27,469 bases of DNA from UBA993 sp964436815. GTDB lineage: Bacteria; Bacillota; Dethiobacteria; DTU022. The stretch covers positions 1 to 27,469 of the forward strand of contig CAYTER010000029.1 in NCBI GenBank assembly GCA_964436815.1, given 5' to 3'. Below the pieces are notes generated by a model. That model was not told the DNA's origin. It saw only the letters and a program-made list of their open reading frames with translations, and did no database searches. Every line of letters begins with the position of its first letter. Positions within the stretch are counted from its first letter, which is position 1. Positions 14,898-23,867 of the stretch are shown piece by piece. A program made the translations under genes and the position numbers.

Positions 14898-14945
14898 GCA
14901 TAAACCTTGAATATAAATCTGACGTTTTTGACAGATTTCTCTATT

Positions 14946-14975
14946 AGATTACACGAATAGCAGGTTTTTTGTCAA
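14946..14975 (-). promoter_or_regulatory. Promoter upstream of the MATE leader
   Basis: On the minus strand a perfect TTGACA (14970-14975) stands 18 bases before TAATCT (14946-14951). Transcription would start near 14938 and give a leader of about 100 bases containing two hairpins before the MATE ATG. Confidence 0.55.
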
Positions 14976-14993
14976 AATAATTATAATCGCAGT

Positions 14994-15965
14994 TTAAGTA
15001 AGCCGGTTTACCAAATGCTCCGGCCTTTTGCCGCTGAGAACGGCACATACACTTTCAGCCGCCATTGTGGCCATGGCGTTTCGGGCTTCAACAGTAGCGC
15101 TGCCCAGGTGCGGCAGCAGGGTAACATTTTTGAGCTCTGCCAATCCGGGCGCCATCAACGGTTCGTCTTCATAAACATCCAGGGCAGCCCCGGCCAGCAA
15201 GCCCTTTTTCAGGCAATCGACCAGGCTCTTTTCATCGACATGAGCACCGCGGGCGGTGTTGATCAGATATGCTCCGGGCTTCATTAAATTCAGGCGGCGC
15301 CTGTCGATCAGGTGGTGTGTTTCCTGGCTGTAGGGCAGATGGAGGGTTAAAATATCAGCCTCGCAAACCACTTCATCGAGGGGCAGGTATCGTGCTTCTA
15401 ATCTCTTTTCAAGCCCTTCGTCATGGCGATTGCGGCTGAAATAGACTATTTTCATCCCGCAGGCCAGCGCCCGCCTGGCGACAGCCTGCCCGATCCTCCC
15501 CATCCCGATAATGCCAAGGGTTTTTCCCCTCAGCTCCGGGCCGAGAAAAAGCAGCGGATCCCAACTCTTAAAAAGACCGCTGCGCATAAAACGATCTGCC
15601 TCGACCAGGTTCCGGGCTGCAGCCAGGATTAAGCCTAAGGTTAAATCGGCAGTTGCTTCAGTCAGAACCCCGGGAGTGTTGGTAACCGCAACCCGGCGAT
15701 CGGTACAGGCCTGCAGATCGATATTATCGGTGCCCACAGCGTGGTTGGCGACTATTTTTAAGCGCGGGGCGGCGTCAAGCAGCCCGGCATCAATCCGGTC
15801 GTAGAGCATCGTGATCATCGCCTCTGCTTTTCCGGCAAATAAAAAAAGTTCATCTCTGCTAAGCGGCCTGTCCTGCTCATTGACCAGGCATTTGAAGCCC
15901 GCTGCTTCGAGTATGCTCATGCCCTGCTGCGGGATTTTCCTGGTTACGGCAACAATATTTTGCAT
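14994..15965 (-). CDS. D-isomer-specific 2-hydroxyacid dehydrogenase (glyoxylate/hydroxypyruvate reductase-like)
   Basis: The 323-residue product is a cytoplasmic NAD(P)-dependent enzyme that interconverts a D-2-hydroxyacid and a 2-keto acid. It has the Rossmann motif GMGRIG (154-159) and the family catalytic set Arg239 (INTARG), Glu268 (DVYEDEP) and His286 (LLPHLGSAT). An Arg shortly after the second strand (YFSRNR) rather than an acidic residue suggests a preference for NADPH. It is closest in feel to glyoxylate reductases; D-3-phosphoglycerate dehydrogenase is less likely because there is no C-terminal ACT domain. The gene stands alone, with its transcript probably ended by the hairpin at 14865-14897. 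GGAGCAG precedes the ATG. Confidence 0.88.
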   Translation of the reverse strand: MQNIVAVTRKIPQQGMSILEAAGFKCLVNEQDRPLSRDELFLFAGKAEAMITMLYDRIDAGLLDAAPRLKIVANHAVGTDNIDLQACTDRRVAVTNTPGVLTEATADLTLGLILAAARNLVEADRFMRSGLFKSWDPLLFLGPELRGKTLGIIGMGRIGQAVARRALACGMKIVYFSRNRHDEGLEKRLEARYLPLDEVVCEADILTLHLPYSQETHHLIDRRRLNLMKPGAYLINTARGAHVDEKSLVDCLKKGLLAGAALDVYEDEPLMAPGLAELKNVTLLPHLGSATVEARNAMATMAAESVCAVLSGKRPEHLVNRLT

Positions 15966-16150
15966 ATCTGCTCCTTTCGGCCTTCACTTTTTAAGCTTTC
16001 TTTCCCCGGCTTAAAATTCCTTCCGGCCCTAAGGAACAGCAATTTTTCAGTATTTACAGAAGTATCAATCTAATGTTATTATCAGTTAAATTACTGGAAA
16101 CTTTTTATAATTAAGCCTCAACAAATCTGCCAAACAGCCTGGTAACCGGG

Positions 16151-18160
16151 ATGGAGGAATTAAATATTTTATTTTTAGTCTTCATCCAGAATATGACCCT
16201 TCTTGTAGCAGCTATCGTTGTCTATACCATGATCATCAGGCGCTGGGATAAAGGCAGCCTGCAATATTCTTTAGGTTCCGGTCTGCTCTTCGGGATTGTC
16301 GCCATCCTCGGCATGAGAATGCCCTTCGTTCTCCAGCCGGGGGTTATTTTTGACGGGCGTTCCATTATCCTGAGTATCGCCGGTTTATTCGGCGGTCCCC
16401 TGACAGCTTTAATCGCTGCTGTAATCAGCGCTGTTCACCGGGTGTATATCGGTGGGGCCGGCATGTATGTGGGCGTGGCAACAATCATTTTATCCGCTGC
16501 TTTCGGAGCGGCCTATTACTATTTGCTCCGGCGCACCAAAAAAATCATGACCCCGGTGAGCCTTATAATCTTCAGCCTGCTGCTTAACCTTTTAACCCTG
16601 TTTATGTTTACCTATATTCCCGGATTATCAGCAGCAATTGTCATAAACCAGCTTGCTCTCCCCATCCTGCTGCTCTACCCCCCGGCTACAGTGGTCATCG
16701 CCTATGTAATCAGCGCCCAGGAAACGAGGCTCAATACTGAAAAAAAATTACTGGAAAGCGAGCAAAGGCTCCGTAAAACCCAGGAGATTGCCAATATCGG
16801 CAGCTGGGAGCTGGATCTGCTTTCTGAACAACTCTACTGGTCACCTGAAACGTATGAGATATTCGGTGTTAAAGCAGGAGAGTTTATACCCAGTTATAAA
16901 TCATTTCTGCAACTGATCCATCCTGATGACCGGGACAGGGTTGATCAGGCATACAGTAATTCAATCGAATCAGGGTTAGATCACTACGAAATCGAACACC
17001 AAATAGTACACCCGGAAGACCAGGACGTACGCCATGTTCATGAGCGCTGCGAACATTATAAGAATCGTGCAGGACAGGTTATTCGTTCAGTGGGAATGGT
17101 TCAGGATATAACCGAAAGAAAACTTTATGAAAGCAAACTAAAATACCTGAGCCTGCATGATCAGCTGACTGATTTATACAATCGCACCTATTTTGAAGAA
17201 GAGTTAAAGCGGCTGAATAAAAGCCGTGAATACCCGATTACCATTATATCGGCCGACCTGGATGGCCTGAAGCTGATTAACGATACCCTTGGCCATTATG
17301 AAGGGGATAAAATGCTGATTGCCTGTGCCAAAATTCTTAAAAGCTCGCTCCGGCAAAGTGATCTTCTCTCCCGGATCGGCGGTGACGAGTTTGCAGCTAT
17401 CCTGCCCAGAACCGACGCGGAAACAGGAGAAATAGTCTACGGCAGAATTAAAGATAAAATCGATGAGTTTAACCAAAGCAACGCCAGTCTTCCATTGAGC
17501 ATCTCACTTGGCATCGCCACCGCAAAAAATCCCGATCACGAATCTCTTTTTGATCTGCTTAAAACTGCCGACGACTACATGTACCGCGAGAAGCTTTACC
17601 ACCGCAGCAGCAACCGCAACCAGGTAGTGCACGCCCTGATGGTCGCCTTATCCGAAAGAGACTTTATCGCTGAAGGGCATGCCGACCGGGTGCAGGAACT
17701 CTGTAACAAAATGGGGGTCAGGGCGGGCTTAAACTCCCGGCAGCTTTCTGATCTGGCTCTGCTGGCCCAGGTGCACGATTTAGGCAAGGTTGGCATCCCG
17801 GATCAGATCCTCTTTAAACCGGGTCCGCTGGATGAGGAAGAATGGATCGTGATGAAGATGCACCCGGAAAAAGGCTACCGGATCGCTTCTGCTTCACCGG
17901 ATCTGGCCGTTGTAGCAGAATTAATCCTCAAACACCATGAACATTACGATGGCTCGGGCTACCCTATGGGCCTGGCAGGCGAAGAAATCCCGGTTGAATG
18001 CCGTATCCTCAGCATTGTTGATGCTTACGATGCCATGACAAATAACCGGCCTTACAGCAAAGCCAAATCAGGAGAAGAAGCTATAACGGAAATTAAAAAA
18101 TTCACCGGCAGCCAGTTCGACCCGCTCCTGGTTGAAATCTTTGTTGATATTATCAACTAG
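16151..18160 (+). CDS. Membrane diguanylate cyclase with HD-GYP domain (5TM-LYT, PAS, GGDEF, HD-GYP)
   Basis: The 669-residue product starts with about five or six membrane helices of the LytS/YhcK type (residues 1-190, with FDGRSIILSIAGLFGGP), followed by PAS (about 205-325), GGDEF (about 333-485) and HD-GYP (about 495-669). GGDEF is intact at 410-414 with an inhibitory RxxD site at 401-404. The phosphodiesterase HD pair (542-543), HHEHYDGSGYP (595-605) and downstream DAYDAM are intact. It could both make c-di-GMP and degrade a cyclic dinucleotide in response to a membrane or PAS signal. The ribosome site before the ATG is weak; a GGAGG occurs inside the first codons (16153-16157) without a good start after it. 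It overlaps the convergent PolX gene by four bases. Confidence 0.93.
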   Translation: MEELNILFLVFIQNMTLLVAAIVVYTMIIRRWDKGSLQYSLGSGLLFGIVAILGMRMPFVLQPGVIFDGRSIILSIAGLFGGPLTALIAAVISAVHRVYIGGAGMYVGVATIILSAAFGAAYYYLLRRTKKIMTPVSLIIFSLLLNLLTLFMFTYIPGLSAAIVINQLALPILLLYPPATVVIAYVISAQETRLNTEKKLLESEQRLRKTQEIANIGSWELDLLSEQLYWSPETYEIFGVKAGEFIPSYKSFLQLIHPDDRDRVDQAYSNSIESGLDHYEIEHQIVHPEDQDVRHVHERCEHYKNRAGQVIRSVGMVQDITERKLYESKLKYLSLHDQLTDLYNRTYFEEELKRLNKSREYPITIISADLDGLKLINDTLGHYEGDKMLIACAKILKSSLRQSDLLSRIGGDEFAAILPRTDAETGEIVYGRIKDKIDEFNQSNASLPLSISLGIATAKNPDHESLFDLLKTADDYMYREKLYHRSSNRNQVVHALMVALSERDFIAEGHADRVQELCNKMGVRAGLNSRQLSDLALLAQVHDLGKVGIPDQILFKPGPLDEEEWIVMKMHPEKGYRIASASPDLAVVAELILKHHEHYDGSGYPMGLAGEEIPVECRILSIVDAYDAMTNNRPYSKAKSGEEAITEIKKFTGSQFDPLLVEIFVDIIN

Positions 18161-19896
18161 CGTGAGCGACCTTTTCTGATCTGCAGCAGTTTTTCCATCT
18201 CGGCACGGCCGGCGGAATTGAAAACATCCTTTTTCTCCAACCAACCTTTTCGGGCAATAGCCACACCAAAACCGGTATCGGCAAATCCCTCTACCTGGTG
18301 AGCATCGGGATTAATAGCGATAGACAAACCGATTGCCGCAGCTCTCTTCAGGTGGCGCCAGTCAAGATCGAGTCTGGCCGGATTGGCATTAAGCTCCATC
18401 ACTACCCCATAATTTTTCGCAGCCTCAAAAACCTGTTCCAGATCAAGCGGTGAACTGTCACGGCCAAGCAGCAAACGGTTGGTAGGGTGTCCGAGTATAG
18501 TCACGCTGGGATGGCTGAGTGCCGTAATGACCCTTTCTGTCATCCGGGAAAGCTCCATCTTCAGGTTTGCGTGAACCGAGGCGATTACAAAATCAAGTTT
18601 TTCTAAAACCTGATCAGGGTAATCGAGCGATCCATCAGGGCGGATATCTGATTCAACCCCGCTATAAATGGCAATCTCCGGATACTTTTCACGCAAGTAT
18701 AGGATTTCTTCCTGCTGCCGGACCAGATCATCACTGGTCAACCCGCCGGCATAAAAAGCCGACTGGCTGTGATCGGCCAGACCGATATACTCGTAACCGG
18801 CCTCGATTCCCGCTAAAACCAGCTCTTCTATACTGTTTGAGCCATCGCTGTATTTGCTGTGAATATGGAATATACCGCGGATATCTTCTTCTTTAACCAG
18901 GTCGGGCAGCCGCCCTTCTGCCGCCGCTTCAATCTCACCGTTATTTTCACGCAGCTCCGGGGGAATATAGATTAATCCGAGAGCGGAAAAAAAATCGCTT
19001 TCATCGCGGCAGGGCACGAGTTCCTCACCTTTAAATAACCCGTACTCGTTTATTTTAAAGCCCATGGATTTAGCGCGCCCGCGCAGGGCGGTATTATGCT
19101 CCTTGCTGCCGGTAAAATGGTGCAGCGCATAGGGGAATTCCGGCCCGTTAACAATACGCAGATCAGCGTTTATGCCCTCAACCAGGCGCACCGATACCTT
19201 CGTCGGTCCGGAAGCAATAATCTCCTCAACCTGCGGGAGGGAGCTGAAAGCGGCACTGAGCTCAGCCGGTTTTTCGGCCGCAGCCACCAGATCAATATCC
19301 TTAATCGTTTCGCGGCAGCGCCTGAGGCTGCCGGCAAGACTGATCTGCTCTAACCCGGTCAATTTATCAGTGACAGAGAGCAGCTTTTCAGCAATGGCCC
19401 GGGCTTCGCTGTAAAAATAGCGATCCTGGTGACGACGCAGAAATTCAATGCCTTCGAGGATATTTTGCTGTGTTTTGGGCCCAAAGCCTTTCAGGTTAAC
19501 CAGGCGGTTCTCGCGGCAGGCGTACTCCAGTTCGGCCAGGTTGGTGATTTCAAGCAGATCATGTAAAACGCTTACCTTACGCGGCCCCAGACCAGGCACC
19601 TTTAAAATTTCGAGCAGACCGTCAGGAATCGAAGCTTTCAGCTTTTCATAATATGGCAGATTACCGGTAATGACCAGCTCTTTTATTTTCTCGTTCAGAG
19701 CAGCGCCGATACCCTTAACATCTTTAAGGCGATCTTCTGCCACCAGCTTTTTCAGCTCATCTTCGCCCATCATCTCGATCGTGCGGGCGGCGCTGTAATA
19801 GGCCCTGCTTTTAAAAGGGTTCTCCCCTTTTAGCTCCAACAGGACGCCGATCTCCTCAAGGATTTTTGCCGTCCCCTGCATTTGCATCCCTGCCAC
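18157..19896 (-). CDS. polX: PolX-type DNA polymerase / 3'-5' exonuclease
   Basis: The 579-residue product joins a family-X polymerase to a PHP nuclease. The N-terminal part has the GENPFKSRAY helix and helix-hairpin-helix loops (VKGIG, VPGLGPRK, KGFGPKT). The nucleotidyltransferase core is GSLRR (189-193) with catalytic acids in KDIDL (Asp200, Asp202). The PHP domain begins with FHIHSKYSDGS (His344, His346) and includes DHS and NPDAH near the end. PolX fills short gaps in base-excision repair. The start shown is GTG; ATG codons 9 and 15 bases further in are also possible and would shorten the protein by three or five residues. It follows the E2-like gene by 51 bases on the same strand and may be co-transcribed. 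Confidence 0.95.
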   Translation of the reverse strand: MAGMQMQGTAKILEEIGVLLELKGENPFKSRAYYSAARTIEMMGEDELKKLVAEDRLKDVKGIGAALNEKIKELVITGNLPYYEKLKASIPDGLLEILKVPGLGPRKVSVLHDLLEITNLAELEYACRENRLVNLKGFGPKTQQNILEGIEFLRRHQDRYFYSEARAIAEKLLSVTDKLTGLEQISLAGSLRRCRETIKDIDLVAAAEKPAELSAAFSSLPQVEEIIASGPTKVSVRLVEGINADLRIVNGPEFPYALHHFTGSKEHNTALRGRAKSMGFKINEYGLFKGEELVPCRDESDFFSALGLIYIPPELRENNGEIEAAAEGRLPDLVKEEDIRGIFHIHSKYSDGSNSIEELVLAGIEAGYEYIGLADHSQSAFYAGGLTSDDLVRQQEEILYLREKYPEIAIYSGVESDIRPDGSLDYPDQVLEKLDFVIASVHANLKMELSRMTERVITALSHPSVTILGHPTNRLLLGRDSSPLDLEQVFEAAKNYGVVMELNANPARLDLDWRHLKRAAAIGLSIAINPDAHQVEGFADTGFGVAIARKGWLEKKDVFNSAGRAEMEKLLQIRKGRSR

Positions 19897-19947
19897 CTGC
19901 CCCGGGTTTAAAGATTGTCATAATCCCTTTAATCAGTTTCTCTCATT

Positions 19948-20778
19948 TTAAGTAACGGTCTGTTGATCAGGTTCTGCCGGAATCCCATGGCCCTTTTCGA
20001 TCAGTTCTTTCAAGCGGGTCAGCGCCCTGAAAGCGGGCGCTCCGTCGATAACATCGTGATCAACGAGGGCTGTTAAAAAGAGGTGCTCCCGTATTGCTAT
20101 CCGATCGCCCACCACAGCCGGTTTTTTGATGATCGACCCGATGGCAAAGCAGAGCGGATGGACGCTGACGGGAATAACCCAGCCCTCAATTTCGCCGACC
20201 ATCCCCACCGAGGTTATCATTACCGTTCCCATATTCGCTTTAACCAGGTCCGGGTTCTTTAGAATCTGCTTCCAGATCGCTCTTCTTAAAAACCCCGGCA
20301 GGGCATAGTATAGTTTCATCAAGAATCTTTGCTTTTTGGTCCCCAGCACATAATCATTTTCTCCCACAATAGCCTGCTCTTTACCGGCATCAATTTCTAA
20401 GGCAATATCCTGCAGGCTTTTCCGATTTGCTTTGCGGATTACGTACGGCAGGGGCACCTTGGCCCCTTCCACTTCACGTTCGATCATCACTGAGATATCA
20501 AGATCATCGAAAATAACAATTTCTCTTTTTCCGTTGCGGATACCATGGAGCATTTGATGCTCACCAATCGCGTCACTGATGCACTTGATCAGCCAGGCGT
20601 TAAAAGAAAAACTGTCGCCCCTTTCTTTTAAAACAGCCAGCCTCCTGCGGGCTTCAGTTACGTCAAACTCAACCAGTGCCTTGACATGGTGCTTGCCGAA
20701 ACCGACCGCTCCGATATCAATAGTTGCAATCCTGCTGGATGGAAAACTCTCTATCCTGTAATCGCCTGTTTTTTTCAT
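19948..20778 (-). CDS. Stand-alone 2-oxoacid dehydrogenase E2-type acyltransferase domain
   Basis: The 276-residue product matches the catalytic domain of dihydrolipoyl acyltransferases, a chloramphenicol-acetyltransferase-like fold. The active-site block DHDVIDG is present, with His241, Asp245 and Gly246. The usual N-terminal lipoyl domain and subunit-binding domain are absent, and no E1 or E3 gene is in the window, so it is not a standard complex core. It probably moves an acyl group from CoA to an unknown acceptor. A basic, hydrophobic stretch at about 150-175 is not typical of E2 and may form an extra helix. AGGGAG six bases upstream supports the ATG start. It is probably in one transcript with PolX. 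Confidence 0.8.
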   Translation of the reverse strand: MKKTGDYRIESFPSSRIATIDIGAVGFGKHHVKALVEFDVTEARRRLAVLKERGDSFSFNAWLIKCISDAIGEHQMLHGIRNGKREIVIFDDLDISVMIEREVEGAKVPLPYVIRKANRKSLQDIALEIDAGKEQAIVGENDYVLGTKKQRFLMKLYYALPGFLRRAIWKQILKNPDLVKANMGTVMITSVGMVGEIEGWVIPVSVHPLCFAIGSIIKKPAVVGDRIAIREHLFLTALVDHDVIDGAPAFRALTRLKELIEKGHGIPAEPDQQTVT

Positions 20779-20893
20779 TAGCGCTCCCTAATCAACCAGT
20801 TTATTGAACTTAAGTTTCGCACCTCCGGGCAACAATTCCTCTAAACTTCTTTGCAGCCTGGAAACAAGGCAGGATTTTCTGACAGCAGGCATA

Positions 20894-20915
20894 ATTATAC
20901 TTTAATGTCTTAAAG
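20894..20915 (-). promoter_or_regulatory. Possible promoter/operator of the E2-like gene
   Basis: A TATAAT box (minus strand, 20894-20899) is immediately preceded by the inverted repeat CTTTAA-tgtc-TTAAAG (20900-20915). The -35 region is weak, so a regulator binding the dyad may be needed or the match may be chance. Confidence 0.35.
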
Positions 20916-20963
20916 CAGTACGCTTAATCAGGCTCATCAAATAAACTGAAGCGGGGCTTGAAA

Positions 20964-22229
20964 ATGACGGGAGAGATGACTCCGCGTGAGCGGGTAAAGG
21001 CGGCCTTTGCCTTCGAAGAAGGCGACCGGATGCCGATTGATTTTTCGGCTACACACAACAGCGGCATTAATGTGCAGGCCTATAACCGCCTGAAAAAATT
21101 TCTCGGTATTAATACAACCACGTACATGCGCGACCCCGTACCGATGCTGGCCTCCCCCGAACTCGAAGAAGGCCTGGAAGTATTAAAGTTAATGGGCGGT
21201 GATCTTCTACCCCTGCCCCGGCACATGGTTTACGGTGTACCGGCCGAAGACTGGCGAGAGTGGCCCTTAAAAGACGGCTCAACCTGTTTGGCTCCCGGAG
21301 GGTTTCAACCGGAAGAAAAAGCTGATGGCACGCTCGAAATGACCCTCTTAAACGGCCTGGCCCGCTTGAGTATGCCGGCACGCGGACACCATTTTAACCT
21401 GGTCAGCAGGCCGCTGGCCATGATTGAAAATGTACAGCAGCTCGAAGATCTCCTGCCGCTTCTCCGCCAGAGCGGCGCCTTTTCGATCAGCGATGCTGAG
21501 CTGCAGGTCTTACAAAAGAACGCTCAAACACTGACCGAACAATATGATTATCCACTTGTCGCCACCGGCGGCCCCCTCTTTTTCTCGCTTTACCAGGTTG
21601 GCCAGGAGCTGTTCGGCTACGAGAATTTCTTCATTTTTATGGCATCAGAACCGGAATTGTTGCATTGTTGGCTTGAGTTTCTCACCGCTACCAGTATCGA
21701 GCGCCTCGGCAAATATCTGCAGGCGCTTGGCCCCTACCTTGATGTGATCATGATGGGTGACGATTACGGCCTGCAGAACTCGCTACAGCTTTCACCGCAG
21801 ATGTTCCGGGAACTATTCAAACCATACCTGGCAAAAATCTGCAGCGCTGTGAAAAAGATTGCCCCGGAAATAAAAATACTGCTGCATTCCTGCGGCAGTG
21901 TAGAGCCGATTATCCCTGATTTTATTGAAGCCGGCATCGATGCTTTAAATCCCGTGCAGATCACGGCGGCCGGAATGGAACCGGCCGTACTTAAGAAAAA
22001 GTACGGCCGGCAGATTGTTTTCTGGGGCGGCGGCGTGCGAACCCAAACCACGCTGGTTAAAGGAAACGTTGCGGATGTAGCCGCCGAAGTCCGCGAACTG
22101 GTCGAAATCTTTAAGCCGGGAGGCGGTTATATCTTCTGCCCCATTCATGATATCCAGGAAGAAGTGCCCCCGGAAAAAGTTTTAGCGATCTATCGCACAG
22201 CTAAAGCCCAGGCTGCCTACAATGCTTAG
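20964..22229 (+). CDS. Uroporphyrinogen decarboxylase-like protein (URO-D superfamily)
   Basis: The product is about 421 residues. The opening MTPRERVKAAFAFEEGDRMPIDF is typical of the URO-D superfamily, and LHSCGSV (His308, Cys310) followed by AGIDALNPVQ and FWGGGVRTQ are conserved C-terminal blocks. True HemE decarboxylates the four acetates of uroporphyrinogen; however, many anaerobe paralogues like this act as corrinoid-dependent methyltransferases that bind zinc through H-x-C. The HSCG motif and a C-terminal IFCPIH fit that methyltransferase branch better than HemE. No corrinoid protein or activator is next to it. The ATG at 20964 has GGGG about seven bases upstream; an internal ATG at 20976 is also possible. 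It overlaps the convergent symporter gene by four bases. Confidence 0.82.
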   Translation: MTGEMTPRERVKAAFAFEEGDRMPIDFSATHNSGINVQAYNRLKKFLGINTTTYMRDPVPMLASPELEEGLEVLKLMGGDLLPLPRHMVYGVPAEDWREWPLKDGSTCLAPGGFQPEEKADGTLEMTLLNGLARLSMPARGHHFNLVSRPLAMIENVQQLEDLLPLLRQSGAFSISDAELQVLQKNAQTLTEQYDYPLVATGGPLFFSLYQVGQELFGYENFFIFMASEPELLHCWLEFLTATSIERLGKYLQALGPYLDVIMMGDDYGLQNSLQLSPQMFRELFKPYLAKICSAVKKIAPEIKILLHSCGSVEPIIPDFIEAGIDALNPVQITAAGMEPAVLKKKYGRQIVFWGGGVRTQTTLVKGNVADVAAEVRELVEIFKPGGGYIFCPIHDIQEEVPPEKVLAIYRTAKAQAAYNA

Positions 22230-23587
22230 AACCGGCGTGGACCGATAAACTTAAAGATTCGAAGCAGGGCGTAGGATAGCAGCATTACCCCGACATAAAC
22301 CAACAGAACCATCTGAACACTCCAACCCCACCACAGCGGCGCATGCATGAGCATCATCAAACTGAAAACAAAAGGCGCCGCAAAAATAACCTGTATCCCC
22401 AGTTCGAGGGCCACCGGTGTCTCAAACTCCGGGTCGGCGATACGCAGCAACAGCAGCGCAGTGGTAGCCGTTCCGGTAGCGATCCCGTACATACCTGCCG
22501 TTCTTTCAAAGCTGTATTCCCAGGTCCGCCGGCCAATATAGACCACCACAATCGTGGTTAGAATCCCGCTCACCAGGGAGATTAATAGCACCGGCACAAT
22601 ATACTCCCAGACAATCACAATCTGGATAGCCATAATCGTGGCGATGATTAGAAAGTCGATCGCCATTCCTGTAATCCGGCGCTGCACACCGGGATCGAGC
22701 AGGTAGCCCAAACCCAATTTGATCACCACAGACTTAACCAGCAGCGCCACCAGAACAGCGAGGAAGAAGAAAAATCCCCAGACTGTAAGCGCAACATCCG
22801 GCGATAATAAAGTATTAATCAGGTACATTAAGCCATAGGTTAAAAGATAAACCAGCCCTACCAGGGCGGCGTGAAAAGCCAGACACTCGATATTGCCGGA
22901 ATGGGTAGTCAGCTCACCGGCCGGTTCTTTTTTCTCACCTTTCGGAATTAACCCTTTCAGTATTGCCGGCGAAAGAGTTTTAGGGGCAAGCGTAGTAAAG
23001 CCTTTACGAATACCCCAGTTTACCAGGGGAACACCAACGAAGAAAGCAAAGGCGAAGCCGAGAACGGCAAAAGATAAACCTAAGGTTGCCGCATTGGTAA
23101 AGCCGAATTCCTCCCACACCTTGCCAACCGATAAAGCCTGCCCTGGACCCTGGGTAAAACCAAGCGGCGACAAAAACCCGAAGAGCTGGTTGAGATTGAA
23201 CCCGAGTGAGTTCAAGAGAAACACCAGCAGCACGCCGACAATACCTTGCATGGACATGGTGATTCCGCTGACAAAACCGATCCATAGCGATCCCTTGACC
23301 GGGCTCCTGGCATGGATATTTTTTTCCTTGCTGATATTGGTAGTCAGACCAAGTGATATAAAGGAGACAACAAAGAGGTGATAAGCAAAGGTTTCGAGCA
23401 GAGACACTGAAATGTTAAGGACACCCGTGCTGGCCAGGATCAGGCCGATCGTGCCTCCGATGAAACAGCTGGGAATCAGGTAGTTCTGGAAAAACTTGAC
23501 CGATGACCTGAGCAGCATTCCAACCAGCAGCATGATCGCCATGTAACCAAAAACCAGAACCGGCTCAAAGGGAAAAGGGGTGTTCAT
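22226..23587 (-). CDS. GltS-like sodium:glutamate symporter family protein
   Basis: The 453-residue product has roughly 11-12 membrane segments. The N-terminal half carries the IPSCFIGGTIGL and FTQGPGQA...FGFTNAATLG blocks, similar to the IPEPVAGG and GGHGTGAAW...YGFTNATEV segments of E. coli GltS. GltS imports glutamate with sodium; because the glycine-rich substrate loop differs (QGPGQA in place of GGHGTG), a different acidic amino acid or carboxylate is possible. A charged loop near residues 210-225 separates the two halves. GAGGAGAGG before the ATG and a good promoter at 23687-23715 support expression as a single gene. It converges on the URO-D-like gene with a four-base overlap. Confidence 0.85.
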   Translation of the reverse strand: MNTPFPFEPVLVFGYMAIMLLVGMLLRSSVKFFQNYLIPSCFIGGTIGLILASTGVLNISVSLLETFAYHLFVVSFISLGLTTNISKEKNIHARSPVKGSLWIGFVSGITMSMQGIVGVLLVFLLNSLGFNLNQLFGFLSPLGFTQGPGQALSVGKVWEEFGFTNAATLGLSFAVLGFAFAFFVGVPLVNWGIRKGFTTLAPKTLSPAILKGLIPKGEKKEPAGELTTHSGNIECLAFHAALVGLVYLLTYGLMYLINTLLSPDVALTVWGFFFFLAVLVALLVKSVVIKLGLGYLLDPGVQRRITGMAIDFLIIATIMAIQIVIVWEYIVPVLLISLVSGILTTIVVVYIGRRTWEYSFERTAGMYGIATGTATTALLLLRIADPEFETPVALELGIQVIFAAPFVFSLMMLMHAPLWWGWSVQMVLLVYVGVMLLSYALLRIFKFIGPRRF

Positions 23588-23686
23588 GCAATCCTCTCCT
23601 CATTAGAAATAGTATGAATTCCCGGTGATACTGACCTTGCCCTGAGAAAACCTTAGAAATATATGACAATCGTGGCACTTTGCTAT

Positions 23687-23715
23687 ATTATACTTGATTG
23701 ACTAGTTCTAAACAA
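23687..23715 (-). promoter_or_regulatory. Promoter of the GltS-like gene
   Basis: On the minus strand TTGTTT (23710-23715) and a perfect TATAAT (23687-23692) are 17 bases apart. The leader to the ATG at 23587 is about 95 bases with no obvious hairpin terminator. Confidence 0.7.
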
Positions 23716-23752
23716 ATAATATTTTTAATAATTTCGTCTTTTTATCAATCAC

Positions 23753-23785
23753 AAAATGCGCTGCCCATCCTTTGGAACAGCGCAT
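23753..23785 (-). terminator. Terminator of the DUF5674 gene pair
   Basis: ATGCGCTG (23756-23763) and CAGCGCAT (23778-23785) form eight pairs, followed on the minus strand by a short TTTT. It lies about 80 bases after the stop of the gene at 23868 and just before the GltS promoter, where a terminator is expected. The T run is short. Confidence 0.55.
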
Positions 23786-23867
23786 AATAAGTTTAAGCCG
23801 AATTTGAAAAGGGATCCTAAATCAAAGGACTATAGTTTAGATAAATATTACCGTCTGATTAAAGTAT

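Noticed and set aside
16021..16150. TATAAT at 16106-16111 as the promoter of the GGDEF/HD-GYP gene
   Set aside because: No acceptable -35 box stands 16-18 bases upstream, so I did not list it as a feature.
22893..23381. 162-codon open frame opposite the GltS-like gene
   Set aside because: Antisense shadow of a membrane protein gene, with low-complexity composition.
23671..23686. TGGCAC...TTGC string upstream of the GltS-like gene as a third sigma-54 promoter
   Set aside because: Only six bases separate GG and GC instead of ten, it points away from the GltS-like gene, and a normal promoter on the minus strand explains that gene.
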